Positions 16,893 through 25,788 are shown, counted from the stretch's first letter. The stretch: 64,000 nucleotides of DNA from CHPMRC01 sp044368655 (GCA_044368655.1 JBIPPB010000001.1:62001-126000), one strand, 5' to 3'. The notes: a model not told the origin generated them from the letters alone. Numbers and translations are program-made.

Positions 16893-17078
16893 ATTTTCAT
16901 TTTTTGATTGTTCTTGCTTAAATAATTTTAAAAAATATATCCCAGCAAGCCCGCAAATAATGGTTAATAAAAATTTTGGTGAAAATCCAGTTCGAACTAA
17001 CTGATAAAAAGCAACTAAAAAAATGCAAATTACTGCAAATGCCCAGTAATAAAAAATGACCGTTTTAAATCGTCCCAT
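16881..17078 (-). CDS. Small two-helix membrane protein of unknown function
   Basis: The 65-aa protein has two hydrophobic segments (about residues 6-27 and 34-51), a basic loop and a charged tail. I recognise no family. It overlaps the end of pfkA by 12 bp in convergent orientation. Support for it being real is a -7 box at 17097-17104, 18 bp before the ATG, and the membrane-protein character. It is divergent from the lipoprotein gene at 17176. Confidence 0.55.
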   Translation of the reverse strand: MGRFKTVIFYYWAFAVICIFLVAFYQLVRTGFSPKFLLTIICGLAGIYFLKLFKQEQSKNENLNS

Positions 17079-17096
17079 AATTATAAATATTTAGGA

Positions 17097-17104
17097 CAAA
17101 TTTA
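17097..17104 (-). promoter_or_regulatory. -7 promoter box of the small membrane protein
   Basis: The minus strand reads TAAATTTG (TAnnTTTG), 18 bp before the ATG at 17078. Confidence 0.5.
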
Positions 17105-17150
17105 AACAAAATTTAATATTGTTTATCCGATTAATTCATAACGACTTCTT

Positions 17151-17158
17151 TATATTTG
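17151..17158 (+). promoter_or_regulatory. -7 promoter box of the OmpA-like lipoprotein gene
   Basis: TATATTTG (TAnnTTTG), 17 bp before the ATG at 17176. It lies inside the longer reading frame that begins at 17119, so the longer start is wrong. Confidence 0.55.
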
Positions 17159-17175
17159 CTACTTTTTTTAATCCT

Positions 17176-17658
17176 ATGAATCGCACATCACTTTTTTTAA
17201 TTTTATTTGTTTTCATTTTTGGTTGCAAAACAACCAAAAACAATTTTAATAAAAACCCGAGTCAAACTGTAAATATTGAAAATAAAGAACGTTTGAATGT
17301 AAAACCAGATATTGAGGGCTCTAAAAAAGAAGCTAAATCCTCAACGAAGGGAGTTTGTATTTTTAATATTTTTTTTGATGCCAAAGAAGAGTTTAGTATA
17401 CATAACCGACCACGAATTAAAGAAATTCAAAAAGTTTTAGAAGAAAATGTTTTTGAAAAAATAGAACTTTATGGCTTTACCTATCGGAAAAATGACATAA
17501 AGAAATCAAAAGAACGTATTGATAAAATTCATGAATTGCTTATGACTAAAAAGTTGTCGAATGCTACTATTGAGAAATATCCTAAAGGAAATACAATACA
17601 GAAATATAATTCTACAAAAGATGACCGCGTTGAGATTCGAATGATTCCAAAAAAATAA
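17176..17658 (+). CDS. Lipoprotein with a diverged OmpA-like C-terminal domain
   Basis: The 160-aa protein starts MNRTSLFLILFVFIFGC, a type II signal with the lipidated Cys at 17. A polar linker follows. Residues about 62-160 look like an OmpA-type beta-alpha-beta fold: IFFDAKEEFSI corresponds to the YFDxDSxxL strand, KIELYGFTY to the VxGHTD strand, and DDRVEIRMIPK to the terminal NRRVEI strand. The usual peptidoglycan-binding Asp and Arg positions are only partly kept. It is probably periplasmic, on the inner face of the outer membrane. It is a single gene, convergent with marC. Confidence 0.6.
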   Translation: MNRTSLFLILFVFIFGCKTTKNNFNKNPSQTVNIENKERLNVKPDIEGSKKEAKSSTKGVCIFNIFFDAKEEFSIHNRPRIKEIQKVLEENVFEKIELYGFTYRKNDIKKSKERIDKIHELLMTKKLSNATIEKYPKGNTIQKYNSTKDDRVEIRMIPKK

Positions 17659-17673
17659 ATTGATTGGACTTAA

Positions 17674-18264
17674 TTATTTTACATTCGTTACAATCATATT
17701 GCCTAAATTTAGCGTAATCATTCCCACTGAGATTGCCAAAAGAATAACTCCAAAAAGTTTACGCATAACCATGAGAGCACTTTCAGAAATGCGATTTTGA
17801 ATCAGATATAAATATCTTAAAACGATATAAACAATCAATATATTGATAATAATCGCTATCGTCATTTCGGCATACATAATTTGTGGCTTTAATGATAAAA
17901 TTGTCGTTATGGTGCCCGCTCCCGAAATTAAGGGAAAGGCAACAGGAACAATCGTTGAAGCCTTTGATTTATTTTCTTGCTTTTTAATGATGTTTCGCCC
18001 CAAAATCATTTCCATAGCAAGTATAAATAAAATGATTCCTCCGGCTACCGCAAATGAAGATTGTGTTACACCTAAAAATGAAAGCAGACTTTCACCAAGA
18101 AACAATGCCAATAACATTATAACTAATGAGGTGATCGAAGCTTTTTCGGCGTGAATAACACCATTATTTTTTCCAATATCAATTAATAAAGGTAAAACGC
18201 CAACAATGTCAATAACGGTAAATAGCGTTACTGTAGCTTTTAATATGGATGCAAAATCTAACAT
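17674..18264 (-). CDS. MarC-family integral membrane protein
   Basis: The 196-aa protein has six hydrophobic segments with the MarC/UPF0056 pattern: FTVIDIVGVLPLLIDI near the N-terminus (the family NPxG region is VDIVGVLP-like), then VPVAFPLISGAGTITTIL (about 105). The function of the family is unsettled; the old link to multiple antibiotic resistance was not confirmed. It is last in an obgE-smr-marC run with a 9-bp gap to smr, and convergent with the lipoprotein gene at 17176. Confidence 0.85.
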   Translation of the reverse strand: MLDFASILKATVTLFTVIDIVGVLPLLIDIGKNNGVIHAEKASITSLVIMLLALFLGESLLSFLGVTQSSFAVAGGIILFILAMEMILGRNIIKKQENKSKASTIVPVAFPLISGAGTITTILSLKPQIMYAEMTIAIIINILIVYIVLRYLYLIQNRISESALMVMRKLFGVILLAISVGMITLNLGNMIVTNVK

Positions 18265-18273
18265 AATTTGAAT

Positions 18274-18753
18274 TTAATAGTGAAATCGAATGGAATAAAC
18301 GCCTTGATTTTTATTTTTAATAGGTTCCATATTTTTGTACTTTGAAAGCATTTTAATCACCTCATTTTTTAGAATCCCTTCGCCTTTTCCATGAATGATA
18401 TCTAATTGATTAACTTTATTTTTTTGAGCTTCAATAATGGCTTCTTGCAATAGAATAAGTTGTTTTGATAAAACTTCATGGGGTTGGACTTTATATTGCT
18501 TAAAGTGAAGCGCATCAAAGTGCAAATCTACAGATTCTATTTTATATTCTTCTATAATTATTTGTGAATGAGGCTCTTTAGTCTCTATTTCCGAATAAAT
18601 GTCTTTTGTTTTATGAACCAAATCCCGTTCAAAATAATATTCTTCAAAACCATCGTTTAGTAGAACTAAAATTTTTGATTTTTCTATTCCGATGACCTTT
18701 CCTTCTATAGATTCATCATTGGGTTTTACAACGTCGCCAATTTTAAACTTCAT
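18274..18753 (-). CDS. Smr-domain protein with an N-terminal SH3-like module
   Basis: The 159-aa protein starts MKFKIGDVVKPND. The first 50 residues look like a small beta barrel, and the C-terminal Smr (MutS2-type) domain has LDIIHGKGEGILKNEV. Smr domains nick or bind branched DNA, or act on ribosome collisions; which applies here is unknown. The ATG at 18753 overlaps the obgE stop by 11 bp, so I reject the longer reading from 18789, which would run deep into obgE. It is translationally coupled to obgE. Confidence 0.82.
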   Translation of the reverse strand: MKFKIGDVVKPNDESIEGKVIGIEKSKILVLLNDGFEEYYFERDLVHKTKDIYSEIETKEPHSQIIIEEYKIESVDLHFDALHFKQYKVQPHEVLSKQLILLQEAIIEAQKNKVNQLDIIHGKGEGILKNEVIKMLSKYKNMEPIKNKNQGVYSIRFHY

Positions 18754-19729
18754 TAAGTAACTTCCACAATTTATCTTTAAGCACATCAATATTTTTATTC
18801 ATTATGGAAGAAATAAAAATAATAGGAATGTCTTTAAACTCTTTTTGATACCACGCTTCAATTTCTTCGTCAATCAAATCAGATTTTGAAATCGCTATCA
18901 AGCGCTTTTTATCTAATAATTCAGGATTGTACTTTTCGAGTTCATGAATCAGAATTTCATATTCTTTTACAATATTTTCAGATGCAGCACTAATCATAAA
19001 TAATAAAACCGCATTTCGTTCAATATGTCTTAAAAAACGATGTCCAAGACCTTTTCCTTCGGCTGCACCTTCAATAATACCTGGAATATCGGCCATACAA
19101 AAAGACAAACCATCGCGATAATTTACAATTCCTAATTGTGGCACTAATGTGGTAAACGGATAATCCGCTATTTCTGGTTTTGCTGCCGAAACCACCGAAA
19201 GTAATGTAGATTTTCCCGCATTAGGAAAACCAACCAAACCAACGTCCGCCAATACTTTTAACTCAAAAATAACCCAACCTTCCAAACATCCCTCGCCCGG
19301 CTGAGCATACTCTGGTGCTTGATTTGTAGCTGTTTTAAAATTATGATTTCCAAGTCCACCGCGTCCGCCTCTAAATAAAATACATTCTTGATTTGGCTCC
19401 GTAAGTTCTATTAAAACCTCTCGAGTTTCCGCATCTTTTATAACTGTTCCTAAAGGCACTTCTAATACAATATCTTCACCATTGGCTCCCGAACTTAATG
19501 CTCCCGAACCGTTTGTTCCGTCTTGAGCATGAATATGTTTTTTATATTTTAAATGCAACAAGGTCCACATTTGAGGATTGGTTCTTACAATTATATGAGC
19601 GCCCCGACCGCCGTTGCCGCCGTCAGGTCCGCCATTTGGAATAAACTTCTCCCTTCGAAAATGACTACTTCCAGCGCCACCTTTTCCACTTCTACAAAAA
19701 ATCTTTACGTAATCAATAAAATTTGCCAT
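18743..19729 (-). CDS. obgE: Obg-family GTPase (ribosome assembly)
   Basis: Essential GTPase acting in 50S assembly and the stress response. The 328 residues contain the glycine-rich Obg fold (1-158), the G1 motif GFPNAGKST (about 167-175), G3 DIPGIIEGA (about 213) and G4-like SKSD (about 280). There is no long C-terminal OCT domain. Start set at ATG 19729 (MANFIDYVKI), the conserved Obg N-terminus; the longer reading to 19771 runs into a terminator palindrome. First gene of obgE-smr-marC. Confidence 0.94.
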   Translation of the reverse strand: MANFIDYVKIFCRSGKGGAGSSHFRREKFIPNGGPDGGNGGRGAHIIVRTNPQMWTLLHLKYKKHIHAQDGTNGSGALSSGANGEDIVLEVPLGTVIKDAETREVLIELTEPNQECILFRGGRGGLGNHNFKTATNQAPEYAQPGEGCLEGWVIFELKVLADVGLVGFPNAGKSTLLSVVSAAKPEIADYPFTTLVPQLGIVNYRDGLSFCMADIPGIIEGAAEGKGLGHRFLRHIERNAVLLFMISAASENIVKEYEILIHELEKYNPELLDKKRLIAISKSDLIDEEIEAWYQKEFKDIPIIFISSIMNKNIDVLKDKLWKLLNEV

Positions 19730-19751
19730 CTTCTCTTTTTTATTAAAACAA

Positions 19752-19779
19752 AAACCAAAATGCAATTGCATTTTGGTTT
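19752..19779 (-). terminator. Rho-independent terminator after the DUF2723 gene (perfect 28-bp palindrome)
   Basis: A perfect dyad centred on TGCAATTGCA (19761-19770). It folds into a 12-bp stem (AAACCAAAATGC) with an AATT loop. On the minus strand it is followed by a T-rich tract (19740-19751). It lies 25 bp past the stop of the 1067-aa gene and 23 bp before the obgE start, so it separates the two transcription units. Confidence 0.7.
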
Positions 19780-19803
19780 AAAGTCTTTATTTATAAATAA
19801 TTT

Positions 19804-22800
19804 CTAACGAAATTGTCTTTGTTGTAATGCCTGGTTTAAAACCGTTTCATAATTCGTCATTTTCGTTTTAGCTTTTGTAGCTAAATCATTCATGCCTTCT
19901 TTAGAAGCAATTTCTACCACCGTATTCAGCATCGATAAATTATTTCCTACTTCTTCGGTATATGGATTTACTTTTTTAATGTTTTTTGAATTGGTTACCC
20001 AGTCTAAAACAGCCGTAGAATTCTTATACATTTCCTCACTGATCATCTTTATCATCTTGGTGTTTTTTGCAATAGATGCCGCTTGAAGAACCAATCCATC
20101 GTATCGATCAATGCGCATTTTTTCTTTTGGCATTTTTTGATACAACATTTCCATAACTTTATTTGCAGAATCTATTTTGCCCATTACCGCAAGATTTATA
20201 GCTAACGCCGCTACAGATTGTTTGATATTGATATAACTTTTAAATGTATTTTCATCCATTAAAATATCTTTTTCAATACCTCCAAAATCAAATTTTTGAA
20301 CCAATTCGTATGTTTTCTCAACATCCATTGCATCCAATCCATTAACCAACGGTTTTGAAAATGGATTAAAGACATTAATCATTCCTACAGATTGAAGATA
20401 TGGAGAAATTCCTAAATCTTTAGGACCGTATGAATTGATAAAACAAATTGGACGATCTTGGAAATATCTATTTATTAACTGCAACTGAATAAGTCCTCCT
20501 TTAGAAAGCCCTTGTGGCAAAGTAACCGGAATTCGATTGCTGGATATATTCGCCATTTCTTGAGTAATATATCCAGCTTTAACCGCTTTGGACAAATCGG
20601 CTTCAAAATATGTTTTTGTAGTTGGTAAATAATTTTCTTGAGTTCCGTCGCCATAAGTTACTTTAGCGGCAGGATCATCACTCGTAACAATACTTACAAT
20701 TTGACTAAAACTTAATGTAGAATCTAAAAATGGAGATCCCGAAGCTCTTAAATATTGTCTTTTATCTCCATTGACCAATTCAAAATCAAAGCCCAATTCC
20801 ACGCTTGGATTATCGTTCATTGGTAATAATAACTGAGAAATATAAGGCGCGCCGTCTATTAAACTTGTATTGACTACACGAACGTCCGGCCTAACGTTTT
20901 CAATTTCTTGCGCATACCAAAGTGGATACGTATCGTTGTCGCCATACGCAAAAAGAATAGCATCCTTTGGACATGAGTTCAACACATTTTTGGCAAATGC
21001 CAAAGTAGATGTTCTGTTGCCTCTATTATGATCGTCCCAACCTTGAGAACCCATTAAAAATGGAGCGATAGCGGTTATTAATAATGCTAAATACATCGCA
21101 TTATTTTTTAACGCTTTTTTAAATAATTCGAAAATAAAATACGTTCCAAAAGGAATCCAAAGTGCAAAAGCCCAAAATGATGGAGCGGTTACATAATCTC
21201 GTTCTCTTGGCTCGATTGGTGGCTGATTATGAAATAGAATTTGCATAACGCCTGTAGCAAAAAACAGCATTAAAATATAGAAAAAGGTTTCTCTATTTCT
21301 TTTGTAATTGTAATATGCTCCCAATAAACAAAGCAATAATGGAATCATATAAAAACGATTCAACGCTTTATTTTCAGTTAATATTTCGGGTTTGTCGGAT
21401 TGATCTAAATTTGCATTTCCCCAAAAAGTTCCTGCAAGATTGTCAATTATATTAATGCCCGATATCCATCTTCCTTTATCATTACTTGGTGTACCTTGAA
21501 AATCATCCGTTCTTCCTGCAAAATTCCATAATAAATATCTAAAATACATATAGCCCACTTGGAAATTCACAAAGAATGAAATATTATCTGAAAAAGAAAC
21601 ATCATCTTTTACTACATACTGACCTGGCTGACCTTTTTGATTTAACTGTTGCGCATATTGTTCGGCCTGTTCGGCCTGACCCGCAGGAAATTTTTGAACT
21701 TCTTGATTCGTTGCTCTATCAATTATTTTAAAAGCAGGGTTGATCCAAGTTCTGTAGAATGATTTTTTATCATCCCCTTCATGTCCCAATCGTGGAAAGA
21801 ACTTTTTCACTTTAGAGTCATACTCATAGGCTCTAATTTTTCCAACTTCTTCATATCGGCCGGTTTTTGTATTTTTTTCATAGGTTGTTCCTTTATCTAT
21901 AGTTTTCGTAATCAAAGATGGATCACCTACATCTGGATAATGAGGCCCTCTAAATAAAGGTCTTTCTCCATACTGTTCACGAGCAATATACGATTTTAAG
22001 GTCAAAAAATTATTCGGCACATTCATATTGATTGGAGGATTGGTATTGGCACGAATAACCACCATAAAATAACTGGTAAAACCAAAATATAGAAATGCAA
22101 TAAAAAGCAAAACCGTATTCAAAGAAATTTTAAATAGATCTTCTCTCCATCCTAAAAATCTTGGATTGTCATGCGATTTTTTAATTAAAAAAGCAAATAG
22201 GAATATAATTAAAAATATTCCGAAAATAGATCCTGAATAAAAAGGTAAATGGAATGAATTAACAAACATCAAATCTAATTTTCCTAAGAAATTTGGCGTT
22301 TGAATCAAAACAAAATTCATTACAAACTGAATAAAAACAATAGAAAGTACAAAGCTTATAAATGCGCCTAACCATGTAAATTTAAATTTATCAAAATAGA
22401 TAATTAAGCCTATCAATGGAAAAACTAATAAAGAAAGTAAGTGAACACCAATACTCATTCCCGTAAATAGTGCAATCAAAAGCAACCACATATCTCTTTT
22501 TGAAGACTTGTCTTCTTTCCATTTTAAAATAGCCCAAACGTTGAATGACATAAAAAATACTGAAAAAGCGTAAACTTCGCCTTCAATAGCATTAAACCAC
22601 ATGGAATCAAGAAACGTAGCCGCTAAAGCAGCTAAAAATGAAGATCCTAAGATATAAAATTTAGTAATACCTTCTGGTTCTTCGCCTTTTGTAAATGCCA
22701 TTTTTAAAATAATTGTAGCACTCCAAAAGAAAAACAAACTACAAAATGCGGTACTAGTGGCACTTAAAAAGTTAATACTCATGGCTACTTTGCTAATATC

Positions 22801-23007
22801 ACCAAATGATAAAAGCGAAAATATTTTACCTACTAACATAAAAAAGGGCGCTCCTGGAGGGTGCGCTACTTGCAATTTATAAGTACAACTTAAAAACTCA
22901 CCACAATCCCAAAGACTTCCCGTTTTTTCCATTGTAATTGTATAAGTAGCTAATGCTATAAAAAATACAATCCATCCTAAAACTGTATTTAACTTTTTAA
23001 ATTCCAT
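19804..23007 (-). CDS. DUF2723 membrane protein (GT117/TMEM260-like putative protein O-mannosyltransferase)
   Basis: The 1067-aa protein has about ten hydrophobic segments in residues 1-340, two or three more at about 570-650, and a large soluble C-terminal half. The hallmark WDCGEFLSCTYKLQVAHPPG (about 34-53) with the following GKIFSLLSFGD defines the DUF2723 family. Human TMEM260 of this family is an O-mannosyltransferase acting on extracellular domains. In Bacteroidota these proteins may glycosylate exported proteins, which would suit the T9SS cargo in this window; that link is inference. Single-gene unit with a promoter at 23031-23063 and a terminator at 19752-19779. Confidence 0.82.
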   Translation of the reverse strand: MEFKKLNTVLGWIVFFIALATYTITMEKTGSLWDCGEFLSCTYKLQVAHPPGAPFFMLVGKIFSLLSFGDISKVAMSINFLSATSTAFCSLFFFWSATIILKMAFTKGEEPEGITKFYILGSSFLAALAATFLDSMWFNAIEGEVYAFSVFFMSFNVWAILKWKEDKSSKRDMWLLLIALFTGMSIGVHLLSLLVFPLIGLIIYFDKFKFTWLGAFISFVLSIVFIQFVMNFVLIQTPNFLGKLDLMFVNSFHLPFYSGSIFGIFLIIFLFAFLIKKSHDNPRFLGWREDLFKISLNTVLLFIAFLYFGFTSYFMVVIRANTNPPINMNVPNNFLTLKSYIAREQYGERPLFRGPHYPDVGDPSLITKTIDKGTTYEKNTKTGRYEEVGKIRAYEYDSKVKKFFPRLGHEGDDKKSFYRTWINPAFKIIDRATNQEVQKFPAGQAEQAEQYAQQLNQKGQPGQYVVKDDVSFSDNISFFVNFQVGYMYFRYLLWNFAGRTDDFQGTPSNDKGRWISGINIIDNLAGTFWGNANLDQSDKPEILTENKALNRFYMIPLLLCLLGAYYNYKRNRETFFYILMLFFATGVMQILFHNQPPIEPRERDYVTAPSFWAFALWIPFGTYFIFELFKKALKNNAMYLALLITAIAPFLMGSQGWDDHNRGNRTSTLAFAKNVLNSCPKDAILFAYGDNDTYPLWYAQEIENVRPDVRVVNTSLIDGAPYISQLLLPMNDNPSVELGFDFELVNGDKRQYLRASGSPFLDSTLSFSQIVSIVTSDDPAAKVTYGDGTQENYLPTTKTYFEADLSKAVKAGYITQEMANISSNRIPVTLPQGLSKGGLIQLQLINRYFQDRPICFINSYGPKDLGISPYLQSVGMINVFNPFSKPLVNGLDAMDVEKTYELVQKFDFGGIEKDILMDENTFKSYINIKQSVAALAINLAVMGKIDSANKVMEMLYQKMPKEKMRIDRYDGLVLQAASIAKNTKMIKMISEEMYKNSTAVLDWVTNSKNIKKVNPYTEEVGNNLSMLNTVVEIASKEGMNDLATKAKTKMTNYETVLNQALQQRQFR

Positions 23008-23030
23008 AATTATTTTTTTTGAATAGTTGA

Positions 23031-23063
23031 CAAAGTTATAAATATTTTAATAATAGTTTCAAA
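23031..23063 (-). promoter_or_regulatory. -33/-7 promoter of the DUF2723 gene
   Basis: On the minus strand, TTTG (23060-23063) and TAACTTTG (23031-23038) are spaced by 21 bp, close to the consensus. The ATG is 23 bp downstream at 23007. Confidence 0.6.
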
Positions 23064-23086
23064 ATTTGATTTAACGAGCTTAAAAT

Positions 23087-25312
23087 TTACTCATCATCAA
23101 AAATTTCTTCAACGGATTTTGTAGGTTCGGTAAAATTACAATCCATTTCAAATTTATACGTAGAGTCGGATTCCGAAACAAATGTTTTCTTACGCTTTAA
23201 ATTTAAACTGGATTCATTGTAGGATTTATTTACAAATTTCGCCCAAATAGGAAGCGCACTACTTGCACCTTGTCCCAAGGCGGTCGAAGCAAATGAAATC
23301 GAAGGATCGTCAGCGCCAACCCAAACCGCACAAAGTAATGAAGGCGTGCTTCCGATAAACCATCCATCCGAATTACTCTGGGTTGTTCCCGTTTTTGCCG
23401 CAATCTCCATTTTTAGTCCATATGAACCTCTTAAACGTGAAGCGGTTCCTTTTCCTGTTGTTACGTTTTGCATCATTAAATTCATTAAAATGGCAGTTCT
23501 TTGGCTCATTACTTCTTTAGAAACTCTTTGATTTTGATAAATTACATTGCCGTCTTTATCTTCTATTCGATCAATATAATAAGGTTTTGTATAAATGCCT
23601 TTATTCATAAATGGACTGTATGCGCCAATCATTTCATAAACTGAAACATCCGTTGTTCCAAGTGAAATGGATGGCACGGCCTCAAAATCAGCTTTTATAC
23701 CCAACGTTTTTGCAAAATCGATTAAGGCATTTGGCCCATATTTTTTAATTATTTGTGCCGCCACACGATTATCCGAAACTTGAAGTCCATCTTTGAGTGA
23801 AACCATTTGTCCATCTATAAAATTTTTAGAGCCGCGAGGATCCCAACTTTCAAAACCTGGAATATTTGGTGCGTTATATTCGACTTCGGAACATGGTGTT
23901 TCTCCTTGCTCTAAAGCTAATGCATATAAAAATGGTTTTATTGTAGAACCTACTTGACGTTTTGTGCTTTCTTTTACGTGGTCTAGTTTAAAATGATTAA
24001 ACTGAATACCTCCAACCCAAGCTTTAATTTGACCACTGGATGGATCAATAGCACACAAACCCGCATGCAATATTTTTTTGTAATGTTTAATCGAATCTAC
24101 GATGCTCATTTGAGTATCTCGATCGCCATAATGCGTATAAACGCGCATTGGCTTTTTCGTTTTTTCTAGAATTTTTAAAATTTCTTCTTGGGTATTTCCG
24201 CTATTTTCCAATGCTTTATAATCGGGCATTTCTTTTAAGATATTAATAACTAAGTCTGGATTTTTTTTGTCCCCATATTTATACGGATCCCGATTTCCCC
24301 ATTCTTTTAAAAATGCTTTCTGTAAGAAAACCATATGTTCTTCCACCGCTTTTTCGGCATGTTCTTGCATTTTAGAATTGATGGTTGTATAAATTCGAAG
24401 TCCATCTCTATAAATATCATAACTGCTGCCATCAGGCTTGGACAAATCTTCTAAAATATTTTCTAAATCTTTACGAATTTCTTCCCTCAAATAAGGAGCA
24501 AGGCCTGTATTGTGCGAAGTAAGTTTATAATCAATTATTAACGGCAAATTACTTAATGAATCCGCTTCATTTTCGGTAATATATCCATATTTGCTCATTT
24601 GATGCAAAACGACATTTCTTCTTTGTTTCGCATTTTCGGGATTCGATTTTGGATTATAAATTCCAGGCCCTTTAAGCATACCAACCAAAACAGCAGACTC
24701 TTCGATTTTAAGACGAGCAACATCTTTATTAAAATAGGTTTTTGCGGCTTCTTTTAATCCATAACTATTATGTAAAAATGAAACGGTATTAAAATATAAT
24801 GCAATGATTTCGTCTTTTGAAAAATTCCGTTCTAACTGAATTGCAATATACCATTCTTTTACTTTTTGTATCGAACGAACAAAAATATTTTTTCGCTCCG
24901 AATCGTGAAATAAATTTTTTGCCAATTGCTGGGTAATGGTGCTCGCTCCCGATTTTTTAGCCAAAAAGAAGGTTCTAAAAAATGCCGTAGAAATTCCTAA
25001 CAAATCCACGCCAGGATGTTCTCTAAATCTAAAATCTTCCGTTGCAATTAGCGCATTTACGGTATGCTGAGGTATGTTTGAATAATTTAACTCCGTTCGG
25101 TTTTCAATATAATATTTTCCCATTTCTTGCAAATCTTCCGTAAATACAATTGAGGAAACGGATTTTTGTGGATTTTTAATATCATCAATTGATGGCAACG
25201 CTCCCAGCCATTCTTGCGAAATCATAAATACTAGAATCAGAATAAAAACAATACCAATTCCTATGGATTTTAAAAAAAATCTAAAATAGTTCCAAAAACG
25301 CTCTTTATCCAT
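23087..25312 (-). CDS. Penicillin-binding protein 1A (bifunctional transglycosylase/transpeptidase)
   Basis: Polymerises and cross-links peptidoglycan on the outside of the inner membrane. The 741 residues have a membrane anchor (about 10-31) and a GT51 domain with catalytic Glu in ATEDFRFREHPGVD (Glu about 92) and STITQQLAKN (about 124). The transpeptidase domain has STIK (Ser about 456), SDN (about 513-515) and KTGT (about 640-643). All key residues are present. -7 box at 25335-25342. Divergent from arsR. Confidence 0.94.
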   Translation of the reverse strand: MDKERFWNYFRFFLKSIGIGIVFILILVFMISQEWLGALPSIDDIKNPQKSVSSIVFTEDLQEMGKYYIENRTELNYSNIPQHTVNALIATEDFRFREHPGVDLLGISTAFFRTFFLAKKSGASTITQQLAKNLFHDSERKNIFVRSIQKVKEWYIAIQLERNFSKDEIIALYFNTVSFLHNSYGLKEAAKTYFNKDVARLKIEESAVLVGMLKGPGIYNPKSNPENAKQRRNVVLHQMSKYGYITENEADSLSNLPLIIDYKLTSHNTGLAPYLREEIRKDLENILEDLSKPDGSSYDIYRDGLRIYTTINSKMQEHAEKAVEEHMVFLQKAFLKEWGNRDPYKYGDKKNPDLVINILKEMPDYKALENSGNTQEEILKILEKTKKPMRVYTHYGDRDTQMSIVDSIKHYKKILHAGLCAIDPSSGQIKAWVGGIQFNHFKLDHVKESTKRQVGSTIKPFLYALALEQGETPCSEVEYNAPNIPGFESWDPRGSKNFIDGQMVSLKDGLQVSDNRVAAQIIKKYGPNALIDFAKTLGIKADFEAVPSISLGTTDVSVYEMIGAYSPFMNKGIYTKPYYIDRIEDKDGNVIYQNQRVSKEVMSQRTAILMNLMMQNVTTGKGTASRLRGSYGLKMEIAAKTGTTQSNSDGWFIGSTPSLLCAVWVGADDPSISFASTALGQGASSALPIWAKFVNKSYNESSLNLKRKKTFVSESDSTYKFEMDCNFTEPTKSVEEIFDDE

Positions 25313-25334
25313 GATGTAAAATATTAAAACTTTA

Positions 25335-25342
25335 CAAATATA
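25335..25342 (-). promoter_or_regulatory. -7 promoter box of the PBP1A gene
   Basis: The minus strand reads TATATTTG (TAnnTTTG), 22 bp before the ATG at 25312. Confidence 0.55.
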
Positions 25343-25388
25343 GACATTTCCTGAAATTTATATTTTTATTTTCTGAAAAGTTTAAACG

Positions 25389-25406
25389 AAATCTAAGATT
25401 AGATTT
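25389..25406. promoter_or_regulatory. Inverted repeat at the arsR promoter (candidate operator)
   Basis: AAATCTAA GA TTAGATTT is a perfect 8-2-8 dyad that ends on the first base of the arsR -7 box (25406-25413). Placement just ahead of and touching -7 is right for a repressor. Its sequence differs from the dyad in front of acr3. Confidence 0.5.
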
Positions 25407-25413
25407 ATCTTTG
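25406..25413 (+). promoter_or_regulatory. -7 promoter box of arsR
   Basis: TATCTTTG (TAnnTTTG), 20 bp before the ATG at 25434. A -33-like TTTA lies at 25381-25384, 21 bp upstream. Confidence 0.55.
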
Positions 25414-25433
25414 TCGCTCAGAATTTTATATAA

Positions 25434-25751
25434 ATGACGGAAAATAATACCGATATTCAAGATATTTCACTTTTGGCTAAAGCGATGTCGAATCCTATTC
25501 GAATCCAAATTTTAAAGTTTTTAGCCGAACAAACTTCTTGTTTTCATGGTGACATGGCGGATACTTTGCCTATTGCTAAATCAACCTTATCGCAACATCT
25601 CAATGAACTCAAAGACGCTAATCTCATTTCGGGCACGATAAGTGGCAATAATGTCAAATATTGTATTAACCTCGAAGAATGGGAAAAAGCACAATCGATA
25701 TTTAATACTTTTTTTAAATCCATTGCTTTAAAAGAATCTTGTAAAAAATAA
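25434..25751 (+). CDS. arsR: ArsR-family transcriptional repressor of the arsenic operon
   Basis: The 105-aa winged-helix protein has the recognition region KSTLSQHLNELKDANLISG (about 54-72) and a wing around TISGNNVKYCI. Cysteines occur at about 36 (SCF), 82 (YCI) and 103 (ESC). None forms the classical CVC motif of E. coli ArsR, so the metalloid site is probably of an alternative type. It heads the ars locus, followed by acr3, DUF6428 and the phosphatase. Each of arsR and acr3 has its own -7 box overlapped by a dyad, which fits autorepression plus arsenite-responsive control. Confidence 0.88.
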   Translation: MTENNTDIQDISLLAKAMSNPIRIQILKFLAEQTSCFHGDMADTLPIAKSTLSQHLNELKDANLISGTISGNNVKYCINLEEWEKAQSIFNTFFKSIALKESCKK

Positions 25752-25754
25752 TGA

Positions 25755-25788
25755 TTCGTTTTTATACGAACGTTCGTATATTTGCGAA
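25755..25788. promoter_or_regulatory. 34-bp dyad operator over the acr3 promoter
   Basis: The core TATACGAAC GTTCGTATA (25763-25780) is a perfect 18-bp palindrome. Outer half-sites TTCG (25755-25758) and CGAA (25785-25788) extend the symmetry at 4-bp spacing. The right arm overlaps the -7 box of acr3 (25777-25784). It is a strong candidate for the ArsR operator. Confidence 0.65.
25777..25784 (+). promoter_or_regulatory. -7 promoter box of acr3
   Basis: TATATTTG (TAnnTTTG), 16 bp before the ATG at 25801, embedded in the dyad operator. Confidence 0.6.

Noticed and set aside
25763..25780. Palindrome as an attachment or transposon end site
   Set aside because: It overlaps the -7 box of acr3 and has extra symmetric half-sites, which fits an operator better; no recombinase is nearby.
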